A stretch of 64,000 nt of DNA from Chengkuizengella sp. SCS-71B (GCF_040100845.1 NZ_JAZHSH010000001.1:558001-622000); one strand, 5' to 3'; counted from the stretch's first letter, positions 51,240 to 61,870 are shown. Program-made: numbers and translations. The notes: generated by a model from the letters alone, not told the origin.

Positions 51240-52022
51240 ATGGATAGACAAGTAGTGATCTCAAAGTCACAAGAGGGAATTGCAACTATTAAGTTAGATC
51301 GCCAAGCAGCAGCAAATTCATTGTCTCTTCAGATGTTAAATGAACTTCAAGAAGTAATGATGGATATAAAATATGATAGATCTGTTCGATGTGTCATTAT
51401 AACGGGTGCAGGTGAAAAGATATTTTGTGCTGGTGCTGATCTTAAAGAACGTGCAACTATGGACCCTGTACAAGTTCGTAAAACGGTCGCATTAATAAGA
51501 AAAAATATGAATGATTTAGAAGAGTTACCTCAACCTGTTATTGCTGCTGTTAATGGCGTCGCTCTTGGGGGAGGTACCGAACTAGCCTTAGCATGTGATA
51601 TTCGAATAGCATCAGAGAATGCAAAATTTGGGTTAACAGAAACCGCTCTAGGAATTATTCCAGGAGCAGGTGGAACACAGCGCTTACCTCGATTGATCGG
51701 AAAAGGACGAGCGAAAGAGCTTATTTTTACGGCTAGAAAAGTGGATTCAATAGAAGCTGAGAAGATAGGTTTAGTAGAGTATGTAGTTCCGCCAGAGCAT
51801 TTAATGGATAGAGCAAATGAAGTAGCAATGGAGATCGTAAAAAATGGACCAGTAGCATTAACTCAAGCTAAAAGAGCAATAGACAAAGGTTACGATGTTG
51901 AATTAAGTACTGCTTTAGCCATTGAGCAGAACGCTTATGAAATTACGATTCCTACAAAAGACAGATTAGAAGGTCTTCAAGCATTTAAGGAAAAAAGAAA
52001 GCCTGTATATAAAGGTGAGTAA
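51240..52022 (+). CDS. enoyl-CoA hydratase, probably methylglutaconyl-CoA hydratase
   Basis: 260 residues, crotonase fold: IFCAGADLKERA (oxyanion hole), AAVNGVALGGGTELALACDI, and FGLTETALGIIPGAGGTQRL with the catalytic Glu residues. The position between HMG-CoA lyase and the carboxyltransferase assigns it to 3-methylglutaconyl-CoA hydration (YngF in B. subtilis). ATG 51240 is eight bases after AGGAGG; the in-frame upstream codon lies before the ribosome site. Confidence 0.92.
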   Translation: MDRQVVISKSQEGIATIKLDRQAAANSLSLQMLNELQEVMMDIKYDRSVRCVIITGAGEKIFCAGADLKERATMDPVQVRKTVALIRKNMNDLEELPQPVIAAVNGVALGGGTELALACDIRIASENAKFGLTETALGIIPGAGGTQRLPRLIGKGRAKELIFTARKVDSIEAEKIGLVEYVVPPEHLMDRANEVAMEIVKNGPVALTQAKRAIDKGYDVELSTALAIEQNAYEITIPTKDRLEGLQAFKEKRKPVYKGE

Positions 52023-52079
52023 ATCGACTTATAAAAATTTATCTAGCTATGGAAAAAGAAGCACAGGGAGGTAGGAAAG

Positions 52080-53609
52080 ATGTCATTAGAAGAGAAGTTG
52101 CAAGAACGAGTTGAACAAATACAAAAAGGTGGAGCGAGCAAATATCATGAGAAAAATGCTAAACAAGGGAAACTATTTGTTCGTCATCGTTTAGAATTAT
52201 TATTTGATGATGGTATAGAGCTAGAAGATGCTTTGTTTGCGAATAATATGGCAAATGATTTACCAGCGGACGGAGTTGTCACTGCTGTAGGGAAAATTCA
52301 TGGTCAAGTCGTTTGTGTTATGGCTAACGACTCTACTGTCAAAGCTGGTTCATGGGGTGCTAGAACGGTAGAGAAGATACTAAGAATACAAGAAACAGCT
52401 GAAAAACTACAAGTACCGCTTATCTATTTGGTGGATTCAGCAGGTGCTAGAATTACTGATCAGGTGGAAATGTTTCCAGGACGTCGTGGAGCAGGGAGGA
52501 TTTTTTATAATCAAGTAAAATTATCAGGGAAGATCCCTCAGATCTGTATCATGTTTGGCCCATCAGCTGCTGGTGGTGCGTATATTCCAGCTTTTTGTGA
52601 CATTGTCATCATGGTGGAAGGTAATGCTTCTATGTATTTAGGATCTCCTAGAATGGCAGAAATGGTTATTGGTGAAAAAACAACATTAGAAGAAATGGGT
52701 GGAGCTAGAATGCACTGCTCTGTCTCTGGTGTTGGAGATATACTTGCTAAATCTGAAGAAGAGGCAATCAGTTTAACTAGGGATTATATTACATACTTTC
52801 CCGCAAATTATTCAGATAAGCCATCCGTTAAAGAAGCGATTTCACCAAAGCAATTTGAAAAATCACTTGAAGAAATTATTCCTAAAAACCAGAATGTTCC
52901 TTTTAATATGTATGAGCTCATTAATAGAATTATTGATGAGGACAGTTTCTTTGAAATTAAAAAATTATTCGCCTCTGAATTAATTACTGGGTTTGCTCGA
53001 ATGAATGGGCAAACTATTGCCATCATTGCAAATCAACCGAGTGTAAAAGGTGGGGTTCTATTTCACGACTCTTCTGATAAAGCAGCAAAATTTATTACAT
53101 TAGCTGATGCTTTCAATATACCACTTTTATTCCTAGCAGATGTACCAGGATTTATGATTGGTACGAAAGTTGAACGAGCAGGAATTATTCGACATGGTGC
53201 CAAATTGATTGCTGCAATGTCTGAAGCAACCGTTCCAAAGATATCGATCATTGTTAGAAAAGCGTATGGAGCTGGTCTATATGCAATGGCTGGACCCTCT
53301 TTCGAACCTGATTGTTGTCTTGCACTTCCAACTGCTCAGATTGCTGTAATGGGACCTGAAGCAGCTGTAAATGCCGTGTATGCAAACAAAATAGCTGAAT
53401 TGCCAGAGGAAGAAAGAGCTGCTTTTATAGAGAAAAAGCGCGAAGAATATCGTGAAGATATAGACATATATAGATTAGCATCGGAAATGATTATAGATGG
53501 TATTGTTCCTGCAAATTCATTACGTGATGAGTTAGTAAGTCGATTTGAAACCTATATGTCAAAATATATGGTGTTCACTAATCGTAAACATCCGGTGTAC
53601 CCTGTATAG
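52080..53609 (+). CDS. acyl-CoA carboxylase, carboxyltransferase subunit (methylcrotonyl-CoA type)
   Basis: 509 residues with two crotonase-like halves: LVDSAGARITDQVEMFPGRR and MFGPSAAGGAYIPAFCDI in the first, FLADVPGFMIGTKVERAGII and VRKAYGAGLYAMAGPSFEPD in the second. It transfers CO2 from biotin to an acyl-CoA; YngE in B. subtilis. The subfamily (methylcrotonyl rather than propionyl) is assigned by the operon partners. Confidence 0.92.
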   Translation: MSLEEKLQERVEQIQKGGASKYHEKNAKQGKLFVRHRLELLFDDGIELEDALFANNMANDLPADGVVTAVGKIHGQVVCVMANDSTVKAGSWGARTVEKILRIQETAEKLQVPLIYLVDSAGARITDQVEMFPGRRGAGRIFYNQVKLSGKIPQICIMFGPSAAGGAYIPAFCDIVIMVEGNASMYLGSPRMAEMVIGEKTTLEEMGGARMHCSVSGVGDILAKSEEEAISLTRDYITYFPANYSDKPSVKEAISPKQFEKSLEEIIPKNQNVPFNMYELINRIIDEDSFFEIKKLFASELITGFARMNGQTIAIIANQPSVKGGVLFHDSSDKAAKFITLADAFNIPLLFLADVPGFMIGTKVERAGIIRHGAKLIAAMSEATVPKISIIVRKAYGAGLYAMAGPSFEPDCCLALPTAQIAVMGPEAAVNAVYANKIAELPEEERAAFIEKKREEYREDIDIYRLASEMIIDGIVPANSLRDELVSRFETYMSKYMVFTNRKHPVYPV

Positions 53610-53714
53610 GAAAGTGATATTATAGGGGATTGTATATCTAGTAGTAACTAATTTTGTGACTTAAGGAGCTATCCTATATAAGAAAAAATATTATGTTTAT
53701 TTAATTAATAGTTT

Positions 53715-53753
53715 GAGTTAAGCCATCAAGGGTCATCCATGATGGCTTAACTC
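53715..53753 (+). terminator. terminator after the leucine operon
   Basis: A perfect 14-bp stem, GAGTTAAGCCATCA and TGATGGCTTAACTC, with an 11-base loop; T-run is short. Confidence 0.75.
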
Positions 53754-53889
53754 GTTTATCTGAGAATGTTCTTTATAAATAGAAACTTTATTTGTAGTGA
53801 AAAGTATTAATATACTAGATAAAAAAATGGGAATGATTTTACAAACATATAGAATATTAAAATATACTGGTTTAGTGGGGGAAACAATT

Positions 53890-54843
53890 TTGAAAAAGAG
53901 TATTTTTGGGATAGGTATTGCAATTTGCCTTCTAAGTTTCATAGGTAATTATTTGTTTTTTCAATCAGAACAACTTAAAGAACCTATTTTTTTAAATCAC
54001 TACTATGACTTTGAGAATTATAATGACAATGATATCAACCTAACATTTTATTATTTAACTAATAAACAAGATACTTTTAGAATCAAAAATGCTTTGATTA
54101 ATGGTATTGAAGTATATCCAGTTTCATATGGTGGTTTTTCAATGTGGTCTAACAATACACAACAGTATGAACAAGAGTTTAGACATCATTATTTAAAGTC
54201 TGTAACTTTCTCAATACCTTATAACTCCATATCATCTTCTGAAAATTTAGAAGAAATATGGTCGATTGAAAACATGATTGTATCCTTTTATGATCACCCA
54301 GATATCAATGCGGAGATAGGTAAAGTAAACATTTACACTAAACAATCGGAAAACAGTATATTAAAAACTCAAGCTGTTGGAAGTAGCAACCAGCATAGAG
54401 ATTTTGTTATTTTGACGGCATTACAGTCGGTGAATATAGGTAACATCTCTGTTCCTTTTGAAGAAAAACTTAAAGATGAAGTAGAGATTAAGATAGATCT
54501 AAATCAAGAAAAATTGAAGCAATTAGAAGGTATCAAATCAGGGGGAGATACTCCTGCTTGGTTTGATAATGAAAGAAAAAAAGATGATTGGAATGAATTA
54601 GATGGTGTATCTACAAAAGAGCAGATGTTTCCTTTAAATATAAATAAGGGAGATTGGTTGCAACTGCAAATGGCTTTCAATCCGAATCATAAAAGTTATT
54701 TTCAATTCGGAATTCGCATTGAAGGTGATACAGAAAATGGGGAACCTTTTGTAGAACGAGTACTTATTAACGATTCTCCACATTTAAGTCAAAAGAATAT
54801 TAATGAAATTATAGAAGCAAAGCAAGGAGAGGTATCAAAATGA
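53890..54843 (+). CDS. uncharacterised membrane-anchored protein
   Basis: 317 residues from TTG 53890 (GGGGGAAA upstream; the frame is open back to 53797 without a ribosome site). An N-terminal helix (IFGIGIAICLLSFIGNYLFF) is followed by a large extracellular beta-rich region with many aromatic residues, such as INLTFYYLTNK and WLQLQMAFNPNHKSYFQFGI. No family recognised. It overlaps the next membrane gene by four bases (ATGA), so the two probably act together. Confidence 0.65.
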   Translation: MKKSIFGIGIAICLLSFIGNYLFFQSEQLKEPIFLNHYYDFENYNDNDINLTFYYLTNKQDTFRIKNALINGIEVYPVSYGGFSMWSNNTQQYEQEFRHHYLKSVTFSIPYNSISSSENLEEIWSIENMIVSFYDHPDINAEIGKVNIYTKQSENSILKTQAVGSSNQHRDFVILTALQSVNIGNISVPFEEKLKDEVEIKIDLNQEKLKQLEGIKSGGDTPAWFDNERKKDDWNELDGVSTKEQMFPLNINKGDWLQLQMAFNPNHKSYFQFGIRIEGDTENGEPFVERVLINDSPHLSQKNINEIIEAKQGEVSK

Positions 54844-55406
54844 GCCAAGCATTTAACAAAATATTCTGGGGAGTTTTATTCACTTTTATTGATATCCATA
54901 TCATTATTATAGATATCTTTCCTGACACACTAGGATATTATTTTATATATGCAGGTGTAAAATTGTTACCTGTGTATGTTCCGTCTAGTCAAAAAGTTAA
55001 AAATGTAGCCATTCTACTAAGTATTGTGACTCTTCCTACGATGTTTTATCAAAATGTTGTGATCAATACCTTAGGTCAAATCCCGATTTTATTTGAATGG
55101 TCAATCTATTACATGTTTCTAGAGCTGGTAAACTTAATTTTAGTTTATTATACTTTTCAGTTGATGATGGACATAGTAAGCAAATGGGGGTTAGAAGCAT
55201 TAGTTAGAAGAACATCTAAGACATTTACTATTTATGTATCAGTGACTCTAATATTGATTCTTTTTCAAACATTCATGATGAATATGACAAGAGACTTTTT
55301 ATTCATGTATATCATCATCGCATCTATAGTTGGCATCATTATGGAGATCGCTCTATTAATCTTGTTGCGAAAATATAGAAGCGTTAAAATTGTAGAATTA
55401 GTCTAA
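54840..55406 (+). CDS. uncharacterised polytopic membrane protein
   Basis: 188 residues with about five membrane helices: FWGVLFTFIDIHIIIIDIFP, NVAILLSIVTLPTMF, YYMFLELVNLILVYYTF, FTIYVSVTLILILFQTF, FLFMYIIIASIVGIIMEIAL. Basic C-terminus. GGAGAGG precedes the ATG inside the partner gene. Family and role unknown; coupled with the preceding anchored protein. Confidence 0.65.
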   Translation: MSQAFNKIFWGVLFTFIDIHIIIIDIFPDTLGYYFIYAGVKLLPVYVPSSQKVKNVAILLSIVTLPTMFYQNVVINTLGQIPILFEWSIYYMFLELVNLILVYYTFQLMMDIVSKWGLEALVRRTSKTFTIYVSVTLILILFQTFMMNMTRDFLFMYIIIASIVGIIMEIALLILLRKYRSVKIVELV

Positions 55407-55424
55407 TAACTGGATGGTGGTGGA

Positions 55425-56591
55425 TTAAATTAGTTCCTCATGTTCTGCAAAGAAACTAGAAATTACTAATGAAGCTGCGCCTAATGCTGCAGATTTTGTC
55501 CCAATATCTGAGAAGATGATTTCTGTGTTTTTTAAATGGTATGTTAGAGTTCTTTTCTCTACAGTGGATAGTGTAGTACACTTTATCCACGGCTCAGCAG
55601 TGCTTAACCGACCTCCAATAATGATTAACTCGGGATTAAAAGTATTTATAATATTAGAAACTCCAATGCCTAAATAATCCCCTACTTTTTTAAATTTTTC
55701 AATTACTTGTTGATCTCCTTGAGAAGCTAGCTGAACATATTGTTCGAGTTTATGCTCATCATGAGATAAAGATTGATTCTGATTTAATAGAGCTTTTTCC
55801 GAAGCATATAATTCCCAACAACCCGTATTACCACAACTACATTGTTCACCGCTTGCTTCAATCGTCATATGACCTAGTTCACCTGCATAACCTGAGTAAC
55901 CACGATAAATCTCATTATTTAATATCATCCCAGTTCCAATGCCGATCCCAGCACTAATATATATTAAGTTTTTTATGTTTTTACCTTTTCCATACTCTTT
56001 TTCGCCTAATGCACCTGCATTGGCTTCGTTATCAATGACGATGGGTACTTTAAACTCTTCAAATAAAATTTGCTTAAGCCTAACATCCTTCCATCCTAAA
56101 TTTGGAGCATGTAGAATGGTCCCTTCATCATTTACGATCCCTGGTACACCGATGCCAATTCCTATAATTCCATAAGGACTTTTTGGGGTTTTTTGAATTA
56201 AATTACGAATGCTTTCAATTAGAATAGATATAACTTCATCTGTTGAAAGTGAATGAAGAGAGCTTTTTTGTTGAAGAATGATGTTTCCAGATAAATCTGT
56301 AATCATAGATAATATATAATTTACACCTAGGTCAACTCCAATTGCATAACCTGCTTGTTTATTAAATAATAACATCACTGGTTTTCTGCCACCGCTGGAT
56401 TTTCCAGGCCCTGCTTCATATACTAAATGGTTTTCTAGTAGTTCATTAACAAGTGTGGAAACAGTACCTTTATTTAATCCTGTTTTTTCAGAAATCCCAG
56501 CCCTTGAAATCATTTCATGATTGACAACTTCATCTAAAACAATAGTTTTGTTCATTTTCTTAATTAAATTTTGATCGCCTGTAATCTTCAT
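55425..56591 (-). CDS. xylR: XylR-type ROK-family repressor of xylose genes
   Basis: 388 residues. N-terminal MarR-like HTH (ISRAGISEKTGLNKGTVSTL), then the ROK fold: AIGVDLGVNYILSMITDLSG, GIGIGVPGIVNDEGTI, IVIDNEANAGALGEKEYGKG and the zinc site with CSCGNTGCWELYAS. Divergent from xylA across a 25-bp dyad, the arrangement of xylR/xylAB in Bacillus; the protein leaves DNA when xylose binds. ATG 56591 follows GAGGTG; upstream codons run into the operator region. Confidence 0.92.
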   Translation of the reverse strand: MKITGDQNLIKKMNKTIVLDEVVNHEMISRAGISEKTGLNKGTVSTLVNELLENHLVYEAGPGKSSGGRKPVMLLFNKQAGYAIGVDLGVNYILSMITDLSGNIILQQKSSLHSLSTDEVISILIESIRNLIQKTPKSPYGIIGIGIGVPGIVNDEGTILHAPNLGWKDVRLKQILFEEFKVPIVIDNEANAGALGEKEYGKGKNIKNLIYISAGIGIGTGMILNNEIYRGYSGYAGELGHMTIEASGEQCSCGNTGCWELYASEKALLNQNQSLSHDEHKLEQYVQLASQGDQQVIEKFKKVGDYLGIGVSNIINTFNPELIIIGGRLSTAEPWIKCTTLSTVEKRTLTYHLKNTEIIFSDIGTKSAALGAASLVISSFFAEHEELI

Positions 56592-56650
56592 AAAACACCT
56601 CAAAGTTAAATATTTATTAATATTAACATGAAATGGAAGAAAAATATACA

Positions 56651-56675
56651 ACTTTGTTTATTCAATATACAAAGT
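56651..56675. promoter_or_regulatory. probable XylR operator (xylO)
   Basis: A 25-bp dyad with arms ACTTTGT and ACAAAGT and an 11-base centre, between xylR and xylA. The length equals the B. subtilis xyl operator, and the GTTT/AAAC-like arms are similar. Confidence 0.6.
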
Positions 56676-56779
56676 AACAACTTAATGGTAAAATAATATA
56701 AACTAAGTTCATCTAAGAGAATCTATCTTAATGCACTATTAAACATGTCACAGTAAATTGTGAAAGAGGGATTTTGATT

Positions 56780-58087
56780 ATGAGTATATTTAATAACGTA
56801 GACAAAATTCAGTTTGAAGGAACAGATTCCAAAAACCCATTTGCTTTTAAACACTATAATGCTACTGAAATTGTGTTAGGCAAAACAATGGAAGAACATT
56901 TAAGATTTGCATGTTCCTATTGGCATACGTTTACAGGAACAGGAGCAGATTCGTTTGGTGCTCAAACGATGCTTCGTCCTTGGAATACTCAAAGTGGAGT
57001 GAGTTTGGCAAAGGCAAGAGTAGAAGCAGCGTTTGAGTTTTTCGAAAAATTAGGGATGCCTTATTTCTGTTTTCATGATCGAGATATTGCACCAGAAGGA
57101 AATAGTTTAAAGGAAACAAACGAGATTTTAGATAAAATCGTGAATGAAATACAAGATCAAATGAAAACTAGCAAAGTGAAATTATTATGGAATACAGCGA
57201 ACATGTTTACAAACCCAAGATTTGTTCATGGTGCTGCAACAACAAACAATGCAGATGTCTATGCTTATGCTGCAGCACAAGTGAAGAAAGGTCTTGAAAC
57301 AGCAGTTCAACTTGGATCAGAGAACTATGTTTTCTGGGGTGGACGTGAAGGATATGAATCTTTATTGTATACAGATATGGAATTTGAGTTAGATAATCTA
57401 GCAAGGTTTTATCATATGGCGATTGACTATGCGAAGGAGATTGGTTTTACAGGGCAATTTCTAATAGAACCAAAACCAAAAGAACCGACAAAACATCAAT
57501 ATGATTTTGATGCGGCTACTACAATTGCCTTTTTACAAAGATACGATTTACACCATTATTTTAAATTAAACCTCGAAGCTAATCATGCAACTTTAGCTGG
57601 TCATACGTTTGAACATGAATTAAGAGTTGCTCGTATCAATGGCATGCTTGGTTCTATAGATGCCAATCAAGGGGACTTATTACTTGGATGGGATACAGAT
57701 GAATTTCCTACAGATTTATATTCTGTAACCTTAGCGATGTATGAAATTCTCAAAAATGGTGGATTAGGATCAGGTGGTGTGAATTTTGACGCAAAAGTAA
57801 GAAGAGCTTCCATTGATCCAGAGGATTTATTTTATGCACATATTGCAGGTATGGACAGTTTTGCAAGAGGACTTAAGTCAGCTGGGAAATTACTAGAAGA
57901 TCGTGTATTGGATGGTGTAATTGAGAATCGTTATGACAGTTTTAAAAGTGGCATTGGTTTAGATGTCGTTTCTGGCAAAGCTAATTTCCACACTTTAGAA
58001 CAATATGCATTGCAAAATAATGAAATTAGGAATAAATCAGGACGATTAGAGCAACTTCGCTCAATCTTAAATGAATATATTTTTTAA
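56780..58087 (+). CDS. xylA: xylose isomerase
   Basis: 435 residues, the class II length. [12 protein letters not shown] carries the catalytic His, [40 protein letters not shown] (metal Glu), [20 protein letters not shown] and [20 protein letters not shown] hold the other metal ligands. It converts xylose to xylulose for xylB. ATG 56780 is nine bases from AAAGAGGG; the in-frame TTG 56774 is too close. Confidence 0.97.
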   Translation: MSIFNNVDKIQFEGTDSKNPFAFKHYNATEIVLGKTMEEHLRFACSYWHTFTGTGADSFGAQTMLRPWNTQSGVSLAKARVEAAFEFFEKLGMPYFCFHDRDIAPEGNSLKETNEILDKIVNEIQDQMKTSKVKLLWNTANMFTNPRFVHGAATTNNADVYAYAAAQVKKGLETAVQLGSENYVFWGGREGYESLLYTDMEFELDNLARFYHMAIDYAKEIGFTGQFLIEPKPKEPTKHQYDFDAATTIAFLQRYDLHHYFKLNLEANHATLAGHTFEHELRVARINGMLGSIDANQGDLLLGWDTDEFPTDLYSVTLAMYEILKNGGLGSGGVNFDAKVRRASIDPEDLFYAHIAGMDSFARGLKSAGKLLEDRVLDGVIENRYDSFKSGIGLDVVSGKANFHTLEQYALQNNEIRNKSGRLEQLRSILNEYIF

Positions 58088-58129
58088 AAATAGGATTATG
58101 ATAAATTCCATTTTAATTTTTATTTTGAT

Positions 58130-58149
58130 TAATTTAGCATACTAAATTA
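58130..58149. promoter_or_regulatory. palindrome before the TetR gene
   Basis: TAATTTAGCATACTAAATTA, perfect arms around CATA, 39 bases before the start. Possibly an autoregulatory TetR site. Confidence 0.45.
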
Positions 58150-58188
58150 TAATTTACATTGTATGATTATTTTAATAGGGGCGATAAA

Positions 58189-58761
58189 ATGAGCAATACA
58201 AAAGAGAGAATAGTTAACGCCAGTTTGGAACTGTTCGCAGAACAAGGTTACCAACTAACAACGGTGAAAATGATAGCTAAAAAAGTAGGTGTCAATGAGT
58301 TAACAATTTATCGTCATTTCGGATCTAAAGATAAAATACTTGAAAACGTTTTAAGTGTAGTTTCAATTATACAGCCTAATATATCTAATTATTTAAAAAA
58401 TGATGTCGTCTATGATTTAAAGACAGATTTGCTCAATGTAGCAAAAATATTTGTAAAAATTAATGAAGATTATTATTATTTTATGAAATTTTTATTAAGA
58501 GCAGATACAAATCGGATTTTGCCAAATAGAGAATTAGAAATTAAAGAGTTATTTGATGATTATTTTCTTGTAATGAAAAAATTAGGGAAAATAGTTTCAA
58601 TAGATCATAAATCATTAACCTTATTGTATTTTTCGACCTTGCAAGGTGCATTTTTACTTAAAGAACAATATAAAGAAGAGGGTATATTTTTAGAGCCAAC
58701 GTGGAGCTCTTATATTGAAACAGTTGTAAAAGTATTGTTAAAAGGATTGGAAGTTGAGTAG
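58189..58761 (+). CDS. TetR-family regulator within the xyl locus
   Basis: 190 residues: TKERIVNASLELFAEQGYQL, TTVKMIAKKVGVNELTIYRH and FGSKDKIL form the HTH; the helical C-terminal domain is a paralogue of the protein at 44918. ATG 58189 follows AGGGGCG. Between xylA and xylB, it is an unusual member of a xylose operon; a terminator follows it, so xylB may need its own promoter or readthrough. Confidence 0.85.
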   Translation: MSNTKERIVNASLELFAEQGYQLTTVKMIAKKVGVNELTIYRHFGSKDKILENVLSVVSIIQPNISNYLKNDVVYDLKTDLLNVAKIFVKINEDYYYFMKFLLRADTNRILPNRELEIKELFDDYFLVMKKLGKIVSIDHKSLTLLYFSTLQGAFLLKEQYKEEGIFLEPTWSSYIETVVKVLLKGLEVE

Positions 58762-58780
58762 AAAAATACTGATGATTAGT

Positions 58781-58807
58781 AACTCCCTTTGTTAAAAAGG
58801 GAGTTTT
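58781..58807 (+). terminator. terminator between the TetR gene and xylB
   Basis: AACTCCCTTT and AAAGGGAGTT with a 4-6 base loop, then TTT. The remaining 38 bases hold only the xylB ribosome site. Confidence 0.7.
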
Positions 58808-58845
58808 AAATTTATCCTAGTTGATATGTTAGGAGGATTATTGTG

Positions 58846-60342
58846 ATGAAGTATGTCATTGGTATTGATTTAGGTACAAGTGCAGTGAAGGTTTTACTAG
58901 TAAATCAGCATGGTGATGTTTGTGCTGAAAGCTCAAAGGAATATTCGTTAATCCATGAAAAGTCAGGTTATAGTGAACAAAATCCTGAGGATTGGGTAAA
59001 ACAAACCATTTTTGCATTAAAGGAATTAGTTGATCAAGAGAATGTTAAACCTGAAGATATTGAAGGAATCAGTTTTTCAGGGCAAATGCATGGATTGGTG
59101 TTATTAGATGAGAATTATGAAGTGATTAGAAATGCGATCCTTTGGAACGATACTCGCACGACCAAACAATGTGATTTAATTAAAGCTAAACTTAGGGAAA
59201 AGTTATTTAAGATTACCAAAAATCCTGCACTTGAAGGTTTCACATTGCCTAAAATTTTATGGGTACAAGAAAACGAAGCTCAGCTTTATGAAAAAACGGC
59301 TGTATTCCTATTACCTAAAGATTATTTGCGGTATCGTTTAACGGGGCAAATTCATATAGATTATTCTGATGCAGCTGGAACGTTATTGCTAGATGTTGTG
59401 AAAAAAGAGTGGAGTAAGGAAATTTGTGACTTGTTAAATGTAGATATTCATTTATGTCCTCCATTAGTAGAGTCTCATGCTTTTGTAGGGAATTTATTGT
59501 CTGAAATCGCTGAACAAACAGGTTTAAAACAGGAGACGAAAATCTTTGCTGGTGGGGCAGATAATGCTTGTGGAGCGATTGGCGCAGGAATTTTAACACC
59601 GGGTGTAGGATTATGCAGCATTGGAACTTCTGGTGTGATTTTATCTTATGAAGAAGATCGCAACAGAGATTTTGAGGGTAAGGTTCACTTTTTTAATCAC
59701 GGGAAAGAAGATGCATATTATGTGATGGGTGTTACTCTCTCAGCAGGACACAGCTTAAGTTGGTTTAAAGACACTTTTGCTCCTTCTGAAAGCTTTGAAG
59801 AAGTGGTGGAAAATGTAAATCAGGTACCTATAGGAGCTAACGGACTTTTGTTTACACCTTATATAGTAGGAGAACGTACACCTCATGCAGATGCTGTGAT
59901 CCGTGGTAGTTTTATTGGTATGGATAGTGCACATAAGAGAGAGGATTTTGTTCGTTCTATTATGGAAGGCATTACTTTCTCTTTAAATGAATCCATTACT
60001 TTATTTAGAAATACAGGGAAAAAAATCGATAAGATGATATCCATAGGGGGAGGAGCTAAGAACGATAGCTGGCTTCAGATGCAAGCAGATATTTTTAATA
60101 CTGTAATATTCAAGTTAGAAAATGAGCAAGGACCAGGCATGGGAGCAGCAATGTTAGCAGCTTTAGGTTGTAAATGGTTTGCTACATTAGAGGATTGCTC
60201 AAATCAGTTCATCCAAATTTCAAAAAGCTTTCAGCCTATTGAAGAGCATGTAAACAAATATAAACAATTATATGAAATATATAGAGATATTTATCCTCAG
60301 ACAAAGGAAATGAATATAAAACTTAAGTTTTTTAGAGAATAG
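58846..60342 (+). CDS. xylB: xylulokinase
   Basis: 498 residues of the FGGY sugar-kinase family: VIGIDLGTSAVKVLLVNQHG, ISFSGQMHGLVLLDENYEVI with the xylulokinase-specific Gln-Met-His, ILWNDTRTTKQC, FAGGADNACGAIGAGI with catalytic Asp, and ISIGGGAKNDSWLQMQADIF. It makes xylulose-5-phosphate. AGGAGG lies nine bases before ATG 58846. Confidence 0.96.
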   Translation: MKYVIGIDLGTSAVKVLLVNQHGDVCAESSKEYSLIHEKSGYSEQNPEDWVKQTIFALKELVDQENVKPEDIEGISFSGQMHGLVLLDENYEVIRNAILWNDTRTTKQCDLIKAKLREKLFKITKNPALEGFTLPKILWVQENEAQLYEKTAVFLLPKDYLRYRLTGQIHIDYSDAAGTLLLDVVKKEWSKEICDLLNVDIHLCPPLVESHAFVGNLLSEIAEQTGLKQETKIFAGGADNACGAIGAGILTPGVGLCSIGTSGVILSYEEDRNRDFEGKVHFFNHGKEDAYYVMGVTLSAGHSLSWFKDTFAPSESFEEVVENVNQVPIGANGLLFTPYIVGERTPHADAVIRGSFIGMDSAHKREDFVRSIMEGITFSLNESITLFRNTGKKIDKMISIGGGAKNDSWLQMQADIFNTVIFKLENEQGPGMGAAMLAALGCKWFATLEDCSNQFIQISKSFQPIEEHVNKYKQLYEIYRDIYPQTKEMNIKLKFFRE

Positions 60343-60478
60343 TTGGTTAGTCAAATAATATTAATCGTATGTTGATGTTATATATATACTTATACTCTTG
60401 CAATAAACCCGTTATTTAAAGTATGCTTAAGAGAAAAAGAAAAACGAAAAAAATTAGATTGAGTAGGAGGAGAATCGT

Positions 60479-61831
60479 TTGAAAAAGTTTCAATTTGATT
60501 ACAGTAATGCTCAACCATACTTACAACAACACGAAGTCGATAATTTAGAAAATGCTGTTCAATTAGCACACAATCAGCTGCATGAAAAAACGGGAGCAGG
60601 ATCTGATTACTTAGGTTGGATAGATCTACCTACAAATTATGATAAAGAAGAATTCTTGCGGATTGGGAAAGCGGCAGCAAAGATCCAATCAGATTCTGAA
60701 GTACTAGTAGTTATCGGTATCGGAGGTTCTTATTTAGGTGCTAGAGCAGCGATTGAAATGCTCTCACATCATTTTTATAACAACCTGACAAAGGACATTC
60801 GTAAAACACCAGAGGTTTATTTTGCAGGGAATAACATTAGTTCTACATATATAACACATTTATTGGAGCTTATCGGAGATCGTGATTTTTCAGTCAATGT
60901 GATTTCTAAATCAGGAACTACAACGGAACCGGCAATTGCTTTCCGTATTTTTCGTGAAGTATTAGAAAATAAATATGGTAAAGAGGAAGCGCGAAAACGC
61001 ATTTATGCAACAACTGATAAGGAAAAAGGAGCTCTGAAAAAGTTATCTGCGGAAGAAGGTTATGAAACCTTTGTCATTCCTGATGATGTTGGTGGGAGAT
61101 ATTCCGTTTTAACGGCAGTGGGATTATTACCAATAGCAACGGCGGGCATTAATATAGAAGATATGATGAAAGGTGCTGCTGATGCACAGAAGGAATTTAG
61201 CAATCCAGTTCTGAAAGAAAATGTAAGCTATCAGTATGCAGCGGTTAGAAATGCTTTATATCGTAAAGGTAAGGCAATTGAAATTTTGGTGAATTATGAG
61301 CCTTCCCTACATTATGTTTCTGAATGGTGGAAGCAGTTATATGGAGAAAGCGAGGGGAAAGATCATAAAGGGATCTATCCTGCATCCGTAGATTTCTCTG
61401 CTGATTTACATTCTATGGGGCAATTTATACAAGAAGGAACTAGAAACCTGTTTGAAACCGTCATTCAAGTTGAGAAACCGACTCATGAAATCGAAATCAC
61501 TTCAGATAAAGACAACTTAGATGGATTAAACTTTTTAACTGGGAAAACTATGGACTTTGTAAACAAAAAGGCGTTTCAAGGTACGATGTTAGCACATACA
61601 GATGGTGGGGTACCTAACTTAATCATAACAATTCCTGAAATCTCTCCTTATTGGTTTGGTTACTTAGCTTACTTCTTTGAAAAAGCGTGCGGTATTAGCG
61701 GATATTTAATGGGAGTAAATCCATTTGATCAGCCTGGAGTAGAAGCATACAAGAAGAATATGTTTGCTCTATTAGGAAAACCAGGATTTGAAAAAGAAAA
61801 AGAAGAATTGGAATCCCGCTTAACTGAATAA
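60479..61831 (+). CDS. pgi: glucose-6-phosphate isomerase
   Basis: 450 residues, the short form usual in Bacillales. [40 protein letters not shown], the signature [16 protein letters not shown], and [16 protein letters not shown]. It interconverts glucose-6-phosphate and fructose-6-phosphate, linking glycolysis to the pentose phosphate pathway fed by xylB. TTG 60479 follows AGGAGGAG. Confidence 0.97.
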   Translation: MKKFQFDYSNAQPYLQQHEVDNLENAVQLAHNQLHEKTGAGSDYLGWIDLPTNYDKEEFLRIGKAAAKIQSDSEVLVVIGIGGSYLGARAAIEMLSHHFYNNLTKDIRKTPEVYFAGNNISSTYITHLLELIGDRDFSVNVISKSGTTTEPAIAFRIFREVLENKYGKEEARKRIYATTDKEKGALKKLSAEEGYETFVIPDDVGGRYSVLTAVGLLPIATAGINIEDMMKGAADAQKEFSNPVLKENVSYQYAAVRNALYRKGKAIEILVNYEPSLHYVSEWWKQLYGESEGKDHKGIYPASVDFSADLHSMGQFIQEGTRNLFETVIQVEKPTHEIEITSDKDNLDGLNFLTGKTMDFVNKKAFQGTMLAHTDGGVPNLIITIPEISPYWFGYLAYFFEKACGISGYLMGVNPFDQPGVEAYKKNMFALLGKPGFEKEKEELESRLTE

Positions 61832-61870
61832 AGGTTTGATGAAGTTATTTAATTAATGTCTTAAATTTAT

